A DNA stretch of 64,000 nucleotides from Cercis canadensis (taxonomy: Eukaryota > Streptophyta > Magnoliopsida > Fabales > Fabaceae), in the NCBI GenBank assembly GCA_003255065.1, contig QAOA01002556.1:51443-115442 (forward strand). The letters run 5' to 3'. The notes beneath the pieces were generated by a model. The model was given only the letters and a program-made list of their open reading frames with translations. It was not told the origin of the DNA and ran no database searches. Below are positions 47,250 through 58,843 of the stretch, piece after piece; within the stretch, counting starts at the first letter, position 1; the number at the start of each line of letters is the position of its first letter. The position numbers and the translations under genes were made by a program.

Positions 47250-47694
47250 GTGTACAGAGGAAGAGATGGAAAAGTATGGGATGCATCTGCTGGCATTTTC
47301 TCACGTGTATTTAGTGCCACAGCTGAAGCAGAGATGCATTAAGGGGTTGACGGAACGATTAACTGTTGAGAATGTTGTGGATGTACTCCAACTGGCAAGG
47401 CTCTGCGATGCACCTGATCTTTACCTCAAGTGCATGAAGTTACTCACGAACCATTTCAAATCTGTGGAGAAAACAGAGGGCTGGAAATTTTTGCAAAGGC
47501 ACGATCCCTACCTTGAGCTCGACATCCTCCGCTTTATGGATGAGGACGAATTGGTAGATTTAGTTCATAATTTTATAATTTTTTTTATTATTCCTAATTT
47601 TTTTCAGATATTAATTAAATATGGTATGATCAGAGGAAAAAGAAATCAACGAAGCAGAGGAAGGAGCAGAGCTTGTACATACAGCTAAGCGACG
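47250..47694 (+). pseudogene. BTB/POZ and TAZ domain protein fragment (BT4-like), two exons with intron kept
   Basis: Exon one (47250-47553) encodes the end of the BTB domain and the BACK-like region: EEEMEKYGMHLLAFSHVYL, VENVVDVLQLARLCDAPDLY and VEKTEGWKFLQRHDPYLEL. A GT donor follows DEDEL at 47554. The next exon, best taken from AG at 47632-47633, reads RKKKSTKQRKEQSLYIQLSD in the correct phase and ends at a GT donor (47695). These match plant BT proteins, nuclear calmodulin-binding adaptors of CUL3 ligases. The BTB start and the TAZ zinc finger are absent. The retained intron shows DNA-level capture, not retroposition. The exons are open, so capture or decay is recent. Confidence 0.85.
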
Positions 47695-47750
47695 GTAGGA
47701 AAACTCGGAGGACTCAATTTAGTGGGGACGCGCCATGGGACCTCCTGTCC

Positions 47751-49025
47751 TTTGATAACATGCCGTAAGATCCCTAGCGTGTTCGATGGTGTTACACCCG
47801 CTTGCAGTGTTTTTTTTTTTTAAATATTTTAAAATTACATTATTTTAGCAATTTAGTTTTCAACTATCCCAAATTCGTAAATAACTTTCTCAACTACATT
47901 ATTGGGGTCAAAGTGCCTCATTTACATCCTAATACTTTAATTTTTATAAAAATATATATATATTATTGTTACACTCATAGATCATTAACATTATTATTTT
48001 ATATTTTATTAGCTTAAAAATATATAATTAAAATAATATACCAGTACTGCTCAAATTCAACCATTTTTTATATTTACTGTTTTTCAAGATTAAATTCAAT
48101 CTCAAACGGCGAGAATTGTTAACTAATCTAGTGTACCATTTTTTATCTAACCTAGTAACATAGATAATCGCATAATATCTCTACGCATGCCATGGCGTAT
48201 CCCTCAAGTTGTCTTTCCCCAGTTGGTTTTATATTTTATTAGATTACAAATATATAATTAAAATAATATATCACTGCTCACTTTCTCACACTTGCATTTT
48301 TGCATTCTTCTTCACATAGAGCAAATCTGTCTTTTTTTCGTGGTTCAAATTTCAATGATTTTGTTTTTCTTATTGGATCTATAAATTATTTCTTTTCAAA
48401 TATTAAACCTATTTTAAAGATGTTTGCAGCACACTGTTTAGAAGAATTGAAACTCATATGCATAAGGATTAGCAGGTAAGTTTTATGCGTTAGGGACAAA
48501 TGGTACCCCACCAAAGTGAATTTCTACCTCAGCATGAGCAGTAATATATGATATATTCTCATATACTGTCAAAAATTCAATATACATATCCTAGAAACAC
48601 GTAAAAAGTGAGGGCCAGTTGCAAATCCAACAAATTTATTTTTTTAATGTATAAAATACGTACTTTGAAAATACAAAAAACTTTTCACAAATATAGATCA
48701 ATAATGGCATCGCTTATTTGCCACAAATGCCAATGCCACGATCTTGAGTAATCAACTTTATGAATGCACAAATTAATGCTAGTAGCTAGATATGAAGATA
48801 ATGAGGCAAAGAAAGCAAAGGGGCGTATATACGGCGTGGTTCACACAGCCCACTCCCCACTCAATAACCACTTGCCCCATTTTCGGATGAGTGCTCATTG
48901 AAACAACATGATAATATTAAATAGTTCTCAAAAAAATACCAAATATCTGAAAAGTGATATAAGGGTAGAAGACAAAAAGATAAAAAAAAATTGTATGCTC
49001 AAAACGTGTATAAGACACTATACTT
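47751..49025. other. Gene-free stretch
   Basis: AT-rich, no gene. A degenerate third copy of the inverted-repeat edge may lie at about 48185-48230 (GCATGCCATGGCGTATCC, then CAGTTGGTTTT). Confidence 0.45.
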
Positions 49026-49064
49026 AAAACATTATTATTTTTTTTATGTGAAAAGAGAATTGTA

Positions 49065-51060
49065 TTAAGCATCAACAGCCAAATCCGTAACAAGGAAACT
49101 CGGTGGACTATGACACCAAGAAATAAAAGAAGAAACGCTAATAGCAGCAAAAGAAGCTAAACTATCAGCAGAATGATTTACTAATCTGGGGACCCAGTGG
49201 AAAGAAAAACCATGCAAGCTGGTGCAGAGGTCCTGGACGTCATCCAACACCAAACCAAGGGAGGTGAGGTGACGGGACTTGTGCTTCAGGGCCAGCATAA
49301 CTGTTTGAGCATCACCTTCAATCTAGAGATATCTCACTCCAACTGTCAGAGCTCGCTGGACACCTTCAATACAAGCCATTGCTTCTAAGGTCTCAACCGA
49401 AACTACTCCCTCCACATGCTTTGCCCAAGCTGAGACAAACATGCCTGCACTATCTCGGATGATCCCACCGATTCCACCTACACCAGAACAAAGCAGCGAC
49501 GCATCCACATTCAGTTTGAAGAAAGGTGCCATGGGTCTTTCCCATCTGTCTACCCTGACACTTCGAACACTAGACTGGTGCAACGTAAAACTTCCCAACT
49601 CCTCCCAAATAGACATCGAATTAAGCAAGACAGTCCCCACAGGAATCCTTGGCTTGCCCAGTCGAGCTTCATTACGCCTATTCCAAAGGCTATAACAAAC
49701 AAGAACCATTTTGGCAATCTTCTCCTCATCCCAACCCATACACACCTGTACAAACTAGTCCAGAAAGGTGGCAGTAGTGTGACCATCTGAACCAAAACCA
49801 AAACCCATGACATCCCAAGTCCCATGAACGTCTGGGCACATAAAGAAAGCATGCAAAATAGACTCCTGATCAGATTGACACAAAGGGCAAAGATTTGGAA
49901 TGTTTAACCCCCGGCTAGCTAGTGCACTAGTAGTGGGTAGAATATTTTTGCAGCAACGCCATAAGAAAAGACGATATTTGTTAGGGATACTGAGTTTCCA
50001 AACCTTTTTCCATACTAGCTGAAGAGCAGAATTTGCTTCTAGACAACGCTCCTTTATCAAGGCTTGGTAAGCTGTTTTAACCGAGAAGTCACCATTCTTT
50101 GAGAGCTTCCAGAACAAGCAATCTCTTTGACTTCTAATACTAAGAGGGATAGCACAAATCATGTGAGTTTCTGCCTCCTCAAAAAGATCATAAATCAAAG
50201 AAACATTCCAGCCAACTCTATCTGCTAAGAAAAGCTCCTTCACGTGGGAATGAGCTAGGTGATCCGGTAACATGGATTGGACCATACTACCATCAACTTG
50301 TGGAAGCCAAGGGTCAGTGCCTATAACAACACTTTCTCCATCTCCAATACGATACAATAGATGCTGCTTTAATATAGGGAAACCAACCTGAATACTCCTC
50401 CAAGTGTAGGAAGGTCTCCAACCAAGTGGTACTTCAAGTAGAGATCCATTAGGAAAGTATCTTGCTTTAAGAATAGTGGCAAGAAGGGAGTCTGGATGCT
50501 GCAAGATCTGCCAGCCCTGCTTTAGAAAGCAGCTTTCCACGCCATCCCTGGAGTCTTTTCCACACCCGTTCTTTTAAGGATTGAAAAGCCTCATTCTTAC
50601 ACCTCCCCACCATAGTTGGTAGCCCTAGATACTTTTCATTAAATGCCACAGTAGATACCCCAAGAATGTGCATAATAGCCGCCCTATCCATGCTTCTGAA
50701 ACTTGGGCTAAAATATATCCCTGACTTTTGGAGTTTTATTTTTTGACCAGAGCAGTCTTCAAACTCAACTAGCATTCTTTTAATCTCAATGCTTTCTCCA
50801 ATCGATGCCCGAGAAAAAATTAAACTGTCTTCTACAAAAAAAATAGGTGGGACACAGATGGTGCACCCCTACAGATGCTAACCCCTTGTCGAAGCCCACG
50901 TTCTGGAAGAATTAGCCCATGCTGAACCCCATTGATAATAACTGAGTAAGACACACACTCCAGTATCACTGATAGAACAAAGCGGGGAAACCATTAGGGC
51001 CTGGGGCTTGAGACCACATCAATCATGGTATTTTTGATCCGCTGCTGCATCAGTGGAATG
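49065..51060 (-). pseudogene. LINE reverse transcriptase remnant, zinc-binding domain and RNase H
   Basis: RT blocks present are SPRPNGFP-like text at about 51010, VIINGVQHGLILPERGLRQG near 50900, and FVEDSLIF near 50830, in the position of the catalytic FADD. The first Asp of that motif is Glu and several hundred bases of palm domain are missing, so RT is dead. Next are KYLGLPTMVGR, WRGKLLSKAG and WRPSYTWRSI. The zinc-binding domain lies at about 50015-49830 (IPNKYRLFLWRCCKNILPTT, CPLCQSDQESILHAFFMC). RNase H (49745-49065) keeps LNVDASL, LEAMACIEGVQ and HWVPRLVNHSADSLA. Frameshifts lie near 49745-49755, 50470-50540 and 49300. Confidence 0.88.
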
Positions 51061-51319
51061 GCTTCCCCCTCCGAGACACTACACCAACAAGCACTAACCA
51101 AATTATCACATTCCTCATGTCTAGTCCACATCCTTTCAAAGCAAAAACGCTTAAGGGGCGTTGTGAAAAATGGTTAGAATACGACACATGAATCAAAAGA
51201 GGAGAGTGATCTAAAACGCTGATATCAAGATGCTGCACCTTTATAGAAGGAAAAAGTCTAGAAAAATCTGTAGTAGCAAGAACACAATTATCACCATCTC
51301 TACCATTACACCAAGTGGT

Positions 51320-51856
51320 CTAACTTCCCTGAAAACCTAGATCCTGAAGTTCAGAAAAATCAACTACCTCCCTAAAAGCACGCATTTGAGATTCTGGCCG
51401 ATCAACCATGCTACACTGCTCATGACTTTGTAATATCTCATTAAAATCCCCAACCACCAACCAACACCGATTGTCGGTCCTCTTGAGAGACTTAAGAGTT
51501 TGCCAACCATGATGTCTCAAATGGGTAACAAGTTCACCATAAAACCCGGTAAAATGCCATTTGTCCTTCTCTCTATCATCCACCCACACATCAATATGAT
51601 ACTTTGAGAACAAAATAAGATCAATAGAAACATCATCCTGCCACAGCAAACCCAAACCACCCCTCCTACCTTGACAAACTACACCAAAACCATTGGAGAA
51701 ACCTACCCTCCTTTTAAAAACATCCCACTCACCACTCGTTAACTTGGTCTCGCAAAGGAAGACCACCTTGAGAATTTGTTGCCTTAGAAAAAGGCTAAGA
51801 GCATGAACTGTACGTGGGTTCCCAAGCCCACGACAGTTCCAACTTAAAATTTTCAT
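51320..51856 (-). pseudogene. LINE endonuclease (APE-like) N-terminal part
   Basis: Opens MKILSWNCRGLGNPRTVHAL, the usual start of plant LINE ORF2, with FLCETKL and WLVVGDFNEIL. These carry catalytic Asn, Glu and Asp-x-Asn of the exonuclease/endonuclease/phosphatase fold. A TAG at 51320-51322 ends it early; the next blocks (VLDHSPLLI near 51200) continue the domain in the same frame. Known role: nicking target DNA. Confidence 0.85.
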
Positions 51857-51932
51857 TGTTTTCAGCAGGACTGCTTAGTAGTCACCGCCGCTTCCATAGT
51901 TATGTTCTCATCACCCACCAACTTCCCTTTCT

Positions 51933-53068
51933 TCACCATGTGACAAACCTTCGTGCACATAGATTCACATGAGAGGCAACCTCCTGAACCTTCCTTTTCG
52001 CAATACTACCACCAGCCACTCCTTGCTCACCAGCACTCCCCTTCCTTGCCATTCTTTTCCACTTTCGAGTTGGAGGACAGTGTTCAATAGCTACTTGCGG
52101 TATATTGCCTCCCTCACCAGCCACATGCACGTCGACTAGTGAATGCAGATCAGCAACAGTGATCACATTGGCACTAACTTGATTTGCCAAATAGATGCCA
52201 TCCACTACAGGTCCTGCAATATCAGTACCAACCACCACTACCCCAGTTGCACTTCCTTTCTGTAACAGCCTAGATTGACCCACTACGAACATGTACAACA
52301 AATCATCAACATTTGACATTGCACCCATGGTCGACACCGGTTGATGAACACCAGTGCAACCATCAACAGATACCCCCCTCTCACAGCCATTACTACTCGG
52401 TACCTCCTTATTAACCAGTGGGTCCTTGCCTTTGTCATGACCAGAATCCACAGATAGGTTTGCCAAAATAGTAGATAAGACCTTAGTATGAGAAGTTCCC
52501 TGGGAACATGTGGGAGCTGGACCATTGTTATGCACTGTGACATTGGGGTTTCTATTCTCACCATCGTCCACCAGTCGTCGCCTCATTATCTCCCCACGCA
52601 ACCAAGGTCCACGCTTCTTGTCCTGCGCCTGGCCCTTTAACTCATCCTCAAGAAAACTTTCACACATCCTCTCTTCATACCCAAGCTTTCCGCAATAGTA
52701 GCAAAACTGAGGAAGCCTTTCATATTTAAAGTCAACCCAAAGAGGCCCATCATCCTTGCTTGCTAGCCGCAAGCCATATTTCAAGGGAGAAGAGACACTT
52801 ATCAGCACCTGTACTTTCAAAATCACACCCACCTTTCCTTGCACTCTGAATTGCTCCACATCAGTCACCTTACCAAGCCTTGCACCAATTTTCCTTCTCA
52901 TTGCCTGAGTTTGGCAGTGAAAAGGTAAACCCCAAATCTACACCCACCCTTGCACTTCATTAAGAGACACCGATTGGAGAGAAATATCTATGCCCCACCT
53001 TTGCACCAGCAAAAAGCTATTTTTATAAATCCATGGGTTGCCTCTTAGCACACGTTGCCCTCACGAAT
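51933..53068 (-). pseudogene. LINE ORF1 (DUF4283-type with zinc knuckle)
   Basis: Plant L1 ORF1 proteins bind element RNA. The reading continues through the 52901 start to the Copia junction: WGIDISLQSVSLNEVQGWV, one stop near 52940, IWGLPFH, and then the open frame 52901-51933. The zinc knuckle CYYCGKLGYEERMC has Tyr where the family has His, so metal binding is likely lost. The C-terminal half is variable and low in motifs, as usual. Confidence 0.75.
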
Positions 53069-54970
53069 TGTTACAGGGTTTTGGTAAATACGCCTCTAGG
53101 ATTTATCTAAGTACCTTGGAAATAATATTCGGCAATTTATATTGTTCTTTCCACAAGAACTATTCTGAATGATTTTAGGAAGTATGTAGAGAGAATTTTT
53201 TGTTGAAGAATCATTATGGATTATCACTTATTTATAATAAGTGAATTGAATCATTGTGTCTGTATAGAAATATATGTCTCTGCAAACAGACACTATTGTG
53301 TTTGTATAAAAAGATATATTTGTTAAATTTAATTTAAACAAACACAACCTTTTTGAAAAGAATCAATAATTGTATTTCAAACAGTTATTTAATTTAAACA
53401 GATACAACCTTTTAAAAAGAATCAATAATTTTATTTTTGATAGTTATTCTAATCCATTTGGTTTTTACAAACTAACTTAATTTTTCCAACAATCCCTTTT
53501 TACAAACTAACTTAATTTGTCCAACAATCCCCCACTTAGTTTGGAAAAACTAAGTGACTTCCTTAATCCGAAAGAATCATGTGTAAAAGAAGGTATCTAT
53601 TTAGATTTGAACCTTCTCTTAGTGTAAGCAATTTAAGTCTTAACGAAATTACTGGTAGCTTCGGAGCCTTGAACCACAATTCCTTATTGTTAAAACCAAA
53701 AATGTCACACACATTAATCAATCACGATTCAAAATTAGCTCATTGATATAATAGCACTCATTTAGCCATGTGCTGTACCTAGATTTCATGAACATTTACA
53801 AGGTTAAAACCCATAAACTTTGTTAGAAGTGGCATCACTCCTTAATGTTCATATAGGTGAAGTTTCCCCTCAAGAATGTATCTTAAGCTTCATCAAGAGT
53901 TATATACTCAACCTCTTATTCCTTTAATGTTAACACTAGACCCGGAATGGGTTTTATTTTCTAGTGTTCATAGCCACTTATTAGTAACTTGTTATTACCC
54001 TTTGAACTTTTAGACTAGACCTTTTATCTAGTAAAAAGTAGGGTTTTCATTACTGGTGACTTTAGTTAATGGGTTTTAATCCCATTCCAATTGTAGTTCC
54101 CCTCACTTTTTTTACCAATGAGCCTTTTTGTAAACAAATCCTCAAATTGTCATTTGTTCATATGAACTGCACCGTGACTACACCATCACGTATCAACTAT
54201 TTTATAAAAGCATGCCTCAAGCTTACATGTCTAGACTTTCCATTGTACACTTTGTTAAATGCACAACTTAATGTAGCTTGACTATCACATCACAAAGAGA
54301 GAGCTGGCATTGGTTGAGGAACAACTCTATATCAAGCAATAAATTTCATAGCCATTCTGCCTCTTTGCATGCTGCTACTAAAGCAACAAACTCAAATTTC
54401 ATAGTGGAATGATTTATATATGTCAGTTTCTTGGAAGATCATAAATCAGCTTCCCCACCAATGGTAAAAAGCTATCCAAAAGTTGAAAAGCTATTTCTTT
54501 CAAGTACACTATTTTTCCAACTAGCATCACAATAACCTTCAAGTACTCCTGGAAAACAATTATAAAAGAGTCCTAAATTAATAGTACTTTTAAGATATCC
54601 AAGGACTCTCCTTATGCCATTACAATGAGTTATACTTGGCCTACTAGTATATCTTGAAAGCTTACAAACAACAAATGAAATATCAGGCCTGGTACAATGC
54701 TTTTCATACATCAGGCCGCCAATGGCACTCGCATATTTTAATTGAGATACCAATCTCAAAGAATTTGGAGCTAGATGTTGTGAAACATCTTAGGGGCTAT
54801 TTACCTCTTGAATTTTCAAATGGTTAAACTTGTCTAAAATCGTCTCAATATAATGAGATTGATTTAAGACAAAAGCCCCACTATGCCTTTTAACTTTTAT
54901 TCCTAAGATAGTATCTACTTCCCCAAGATCTTTCATCTGGAATTTTGAAATAAGATATTTCTTAGGTCCT
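53069..54970 (-). mobile_element. 3' end of a Copia element (pol end, PPT, LTR)
   Basis: Minus strand: pol C-terminus (about 54970-54066), a non-coding stretch, a polypurine tract AAGTGGGGGAT at 53537-53527, and an LTR (53526-53069) starting TGTTGGACAA and ending CTGTAACA. The LTR contains a 44-bp partial duplication next to its start. The 5' part of the element is missing at about 54970, where an unrelated sequence begins. Confidence 0.8.
54066..54970 (-). pseudogene. pol: Copia pol C-terminus (RT end and RNase H)
   Basis: The open stretch 54759-54472 reads LKYASAIGGLMY, RPDISFVVCKLSRYTSRPS and VLEGYCDASWKNSVLERNS, the RT end and start of RNase H of Copia elements. Further down in shifted frames are NHSTMKFEFVAL, CKEAEWL, LIRDGVVTVQFI and the final MGIKTH-like end near 54070. 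Stops and frameshifts are frequent. This lineage differs from the Copia at 59743-64000. Confidence 0.85.
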
Positions 54971-55200
54971 GTTTGGATAGCATAACTTACAGCTTATTAG
55001 AGCTTCTCTACTAGTATAAGTGCTTTTATGTAAAAAAAAATAAGTGTTTGGATAAGCTTAAATAAGTAACTTATTAACTCCCAAAAGGCTATTTTTAACT
55101 TATTTTAAGAAGCCAATTTTTTAAGCTTCTTAGAAAATCCTTGTGCGAAAGCTATTTCTCCTGTGACCGGCAAGCTCGTTTACAAATTTATGTGACAATT
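54966..55200. repeat. Possible hAT-type MITE fragment
   Basis: Begins TAGGTCCTGTTTGGATAG, a common start of hAT-type non-autonomous elements, with AAGTGTTTGGATAAGCTT and AAGCTTCTTAGAAAATC further in. No paired end resolved. Confidence 0.3.
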
Positions 55201-55340
55201 ATATCCTCGTCTCCCACCTTCAACGCTCCCTCACTCTGTATCTCCCTAAAATTTCTTCCATCCATGTTCTGAGGCCATCAACCCTCTCTGGGCTCTATAT
55301 CTCCTACCAATTTCTTCCATCTACGTTCTTAGACTCGTCC

Positions 55341-55384
55341 ATGGTTTCTCCATCTCCATTCGTCGCTTCTGACGCACCTAGCAG
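55341..55384 (+). other. Candidate first exon of an unidentified gene interrupted by the solo LTR
   Basis: ATG 55341 reads MVSPSPFVASDAPS and part of a codon. If the LTR is removed, AGCAG is followed by GTATGG, a donor site. A possible next exon (about 58999-59021, after TTTTCAG) reads in frame SDGQDKYK and ends at GTAAGTG. Another at about 59135-59181 continues DQNPTANLKRSSNFMP and ends at GTAAGTT. Phases agree for these three. A further candidate exon near 59633 (EVKDAVISLSAQKSICK) does not join in phase, so exons may be missing. The product is not recognised. The whole gene model is an inference from splice-like sites. Confidence 0.3.
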
Positions 55385-55385
55385 G

Positions 55386-58300
55386 TGTAGACACCGTATT
55401 TTGTCCAAGTCATTTGATAGTTAAAAATATATTTAAGAAAATTGGAGATAAATTTAAATTTTTAATTAATGTTTTTATTTGTTTGGGCTTTTACATTAAA
55501 AAAAAAAAAACAAAAAACCTAAGTCTAATCCATTGTCTCACTAAGCCCATTTTTATTTAAGCCCACTTGGTTCATTATTGTTATTTTCCTTAATTATATA
55601 AATAATTGATAAAAACATATATATATATATATATATATATATTTTATAAATTTACTTTTAGCATCATTGGATCTAAAGTAACCAATAGGAGAGCAAAGAA
55701 TGGATTTCCTTCTCTCCTCATTGGTCCAACCTTTAATTTATTTATTTTTATTTTTAAGTAAATGATTAAATAACTAAATAAAGAAAATAAAATAAAAAAA
55801 GAAATAGGAGAGGGACGGTTACCATTTGGGGCAAAAAAGGGAGAATTGAAAAAAAAATGAGATATACGTATTTGGAAAAAAGGGGAGGAGAGCAGAATTT
55901 AAAAGGGGAGGAGAGCAGAGAGCAGATTTGGAGGAGGAGAGAAAGGAGAGCTTTGAAAAGGGTAACCAAGAGGGAGTGAGTGAGAAAAATAAAAAAAAAA
56001 CTGTAATCTATTGAGACACTTGGGGTTGATTCCTTGGAGTTTTGAAAGCCAAGATCACTCTTCGAATCCTCTCTTGCTCTGTTTTCTTTTCACCAAAGAA
56101 GTGGAAGCTGCGTGGAAACAAGGTGTGATTTCAATTGTTATAGAATAGCATGAAATGGATTGTTGTATCCCTTGGATAATTTTTGGTTTGCTGTTTTACT
56201 GTGCTTGTTCTTCCTTTTTCTGTTTTTACTTCTTTATCTCTATGATGCTTGTTTGTTTTTTTTTGTTGATGATTTAAAGCTGTAGCATGTTTATTATCAA
56301 ATTCTGAAATCCATGCTTGATCATATAGATTTTTCTGGTTCTAGGTCCTAAGTATGAGGTTGAAGCTCTAATTATTAATCTCTTTGTCTCTATTATGCTT
56401 AAAGATTTAATCGTAAGATTCTATCTTCTTTCCTTCTCATTTTCTTTTAGAGTTGAATAAAGACTCTTTGCCTTGGATTTACCTCTAATTTAATCTTTGA
56501 TTATTGAAATTAGTTCACATTTTCCTAGACATGTGTTTATGGAAGGCTTGCTGTTTGTGTTTTCATTCAGATTTTTATATCTAGTCAGCTTTGGAGAGTT
56601 GCAATTGTCATTGCTGGTTTGATTATGCCCTCTTTTTAGACTTTGAGTAGATTTTAGAATTGCATTGTTAGGGGTAGGTGGTATTTGTTTCATGATTTTT
56701 GGTCTTCAATGTTGTAAACGCATGATTAGTCATGATTTATTTTCTGAGTTATTTATCCTTCATTGATGATTAATTTCTTGGCTGTTTAAGTACGCTTCAA
56801 GGATGGTTTTAATTGTAGTTTTTTTTGTGCCATCTTGGATGGGTCCTTAGGCCATCTTGGGAGATTTTCTGCATGGGTTTTCCTGCTGTTCTGGATATGT
56901 TTAGTGTTTGCCTAGATTTTTGGATTGTAAATAGCATGGAATGACTCTTTATCCTATATGGAAATGTATTTCTTAGAGTCCAAATAGCTTCTATCTGACA
57001 TATTGAGTATTAATCTCATACTGTTTTAGTGTCAATTTGGCTCCATTCTGTTTTGTCATGAAAAGAATGTTTGTACGTTTTTTTTTCACTGCTGTCAGTT
57101 CTCCCTTGGCAATGATCAATGTTTTAATTGTTTTTGGAGCTACAAAGATCCGATTTAAGTGAGGTTGGTCTCATTAGAACCATAAGAGGTGTGGCTTCAC
57201 TGTGTACAATTATCAAATTTTTTCCATATGTAGTTTACTTCCAGTTTGAGTTTGAACATGGCTGCTTTAATGCTACACTGACACTGATGCCTTATCTCTG
57301 GTAGTGTTCAGTTTTTCATTTGTTTCTGAAGTTATACAGCTCCATTTTATGTGGTTCTTATCTCATTAGAACCGTAAGAGGTGTGGCTTCACTATGTACA
57401 ATTTTCAGATTTTTTCCATGTGTAGTTTACTGCCAGTTCAAGTTTGAACATAGCTGCTTTAATGTTACACTAACACTGGTGTCTTATCTCTGGCAGTGTT
57501 CAGTTTTTCATTCGTTTATGAAGTTGTACAGCTTTATTTTACGTTATTCTTATCTCATTAGAACCGTAAGATGTGTGGGTTCACTGTGTACAATTTTCAG
57601 ATTTTTTACATGTGTAGTTTACTACCAGTTCGAGTTTGAACATAGTTGCGTAATGTTACATTGACACTGATGCCCTATACCTGGCAGTGTTCGGTGTTTC
57701 ATTTTTTCCTGAAGCTTTACAGCTCCATTTTATGTGTTTTTTATCTCATTAGAACCGTAAGATGTGTAGCTTCAATATGTACAATTTTTAGATTTTTTGC
57801 ATCTCTAGTTTACTACCAGTTCGAGTTTGAATTTAGCTGCTCCAGGTTGCACTGACACTGATGCCTTATCTTTGGCAGTGTTCATTCTTTCATTTTTTTT
57901 CTGAAGTTGTACGAATCCAAATTAAGTAATGTTGATTTTATTAAAACCGTAGGACATGTGGCTTCAATGTATATAATTTTTAGAATTTTTGCATGTCTAT
58001 TTCACTCTAAGTTTTGGCTCTAGTTTACTCTCAGTTTTGTCTCTTAAGAACCATAAGTCTTTCAGTCTTGCTTACTTTATGTTTTGTATATATGAGCATC
58101 TTCGGACATAATTCATGGTAATTATGAGTACAAGCAAATCGAAAGGCCCAACCGGAATATATCCAGATGCAAGCGTGGAGCAAGAACGTTGTTTTATTTA
58201 TCTTTTTTTTTTTTGGATGTAATTTAAAACTTCTCAATACTTAGAGTTTAAGACAAGTTTTGTAATATTTAAAATCATGTATTTGCATTGCATGTAAAAA

Positions 58301-58838
58301 TATACCTGTGCTGCGTAGTATCCGCATGCCCCTTCACTTATCATAGGAGGATAGGGCGAGTCAGTCCTATATGGGATGCCTTTCTCTATCCGATCTAGGT
58401 AAAGGTAGCGCCACCCTGGACGGTCACTTCATGCGATGAAGGGGTGGAAGGATTTAAGTCTCGGTAGATAATTCATGCATTGCACGTTTAAATTTTGAGT
58501 TTTTATTTTTGTCAGATATTCTTGTAATCAATTTATTATTCTGGGGTAAATAAAATATATATTTTTTGGCCATATTCTATTCGCACAACTAATTTAGGGT
58601 AATCGTCTTTAGACGGATGCTGTGGGGTGCCTAACACCTTCCCCACGCATAAACAAACTCCCGAACCCTCTCTGGTTCGTAGACCGATGTTTTTTTATTA
58701 TTTAATAAAAAAAGGTTTTCCAATTGTTCCTTATTTTCTTAATACAATTGATAGCGACTCCAGAGTTTTCATTTCGAAAACTAAATCTCTTTTTATTTCG
58801 CCATCTGCGTCGTAGCGACCTTCGAATACGTTGTGATA
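55386..58838 (+). repeat. Solo LTR of an Ogre/Tat-type retrotransposon, 3.45 kb
   Basis: Starts TGTAGACACCGTATTTTGTC and ends TACGTTGTGATA. Flanked by the 5-bp direct repeat GCAGG (55381-55385 and 58839-58843). The related copy ending at 16292 has GTGACA, so the terminal TA here is a mutated CA. No coding region inside. A TA microsatellite lies at about 55616-55643 and five 192-bp tandem repeats at about 57060-58030. Which strand the element read is inferred from the end order. Confidence 0.85.
57060..58030. repeat. 192-bp tandem repeat, five copies, within the solo LTR
   Basis: TTAGAACCGTAAGA and its variants recur at 57176, 57368, 57560, 57751 and 57943 (periods 192, 192, 191, 192). The open frames 57320-57855 are translations of this repeat, not genes. 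Confidence 0.92.
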
Positions 58839-58843
58839 GCAGG

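Larger units (their letters stand above)
46942..47750. mobile_element. Inverted-repeat-bounded unit carrying captured host gene exons (Pack-type element?)
   Basis: The left edge (46942-46997) and right edge (47704-47750) are inverted copies sharing GTCCCCACTAAATTGAGT and flanking blocks, about 45-50 bp with a few mismatches. Between them lie a short ORF (47021-47092), two exons and an intron of a BTB/TAZ gene, and no transposase. That is the structure of a Pack-type non-autonomous DNA transposon. No convincing target duplication is visible, so the class is uncertain. Confidence 0.65.
49026..53068 (-). mobile_element. L1-type LINE, truncated and internally deleted
   Basis: Minus strand, in order: ORF1 (about 53068-51933), endonuclease (51856-51320), RT remnants (about 51060-50467), RT zinc-binding domain (50540-49755) and RNase H (49745-49065), ending in an A-rich tail near 49045-49026. 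Most of the RT palm is missing. The 5' edge abuts a Copia LTR at 53069 in mid-ORF1. Confidence 0.9.

Noticed and set aside
57320..57855. Two repetitive hydrophobic ORFs (114 and 69 codons)
   Set aside because: They are readings of the 192-bp tandem repeat inside an LTR, not genes.
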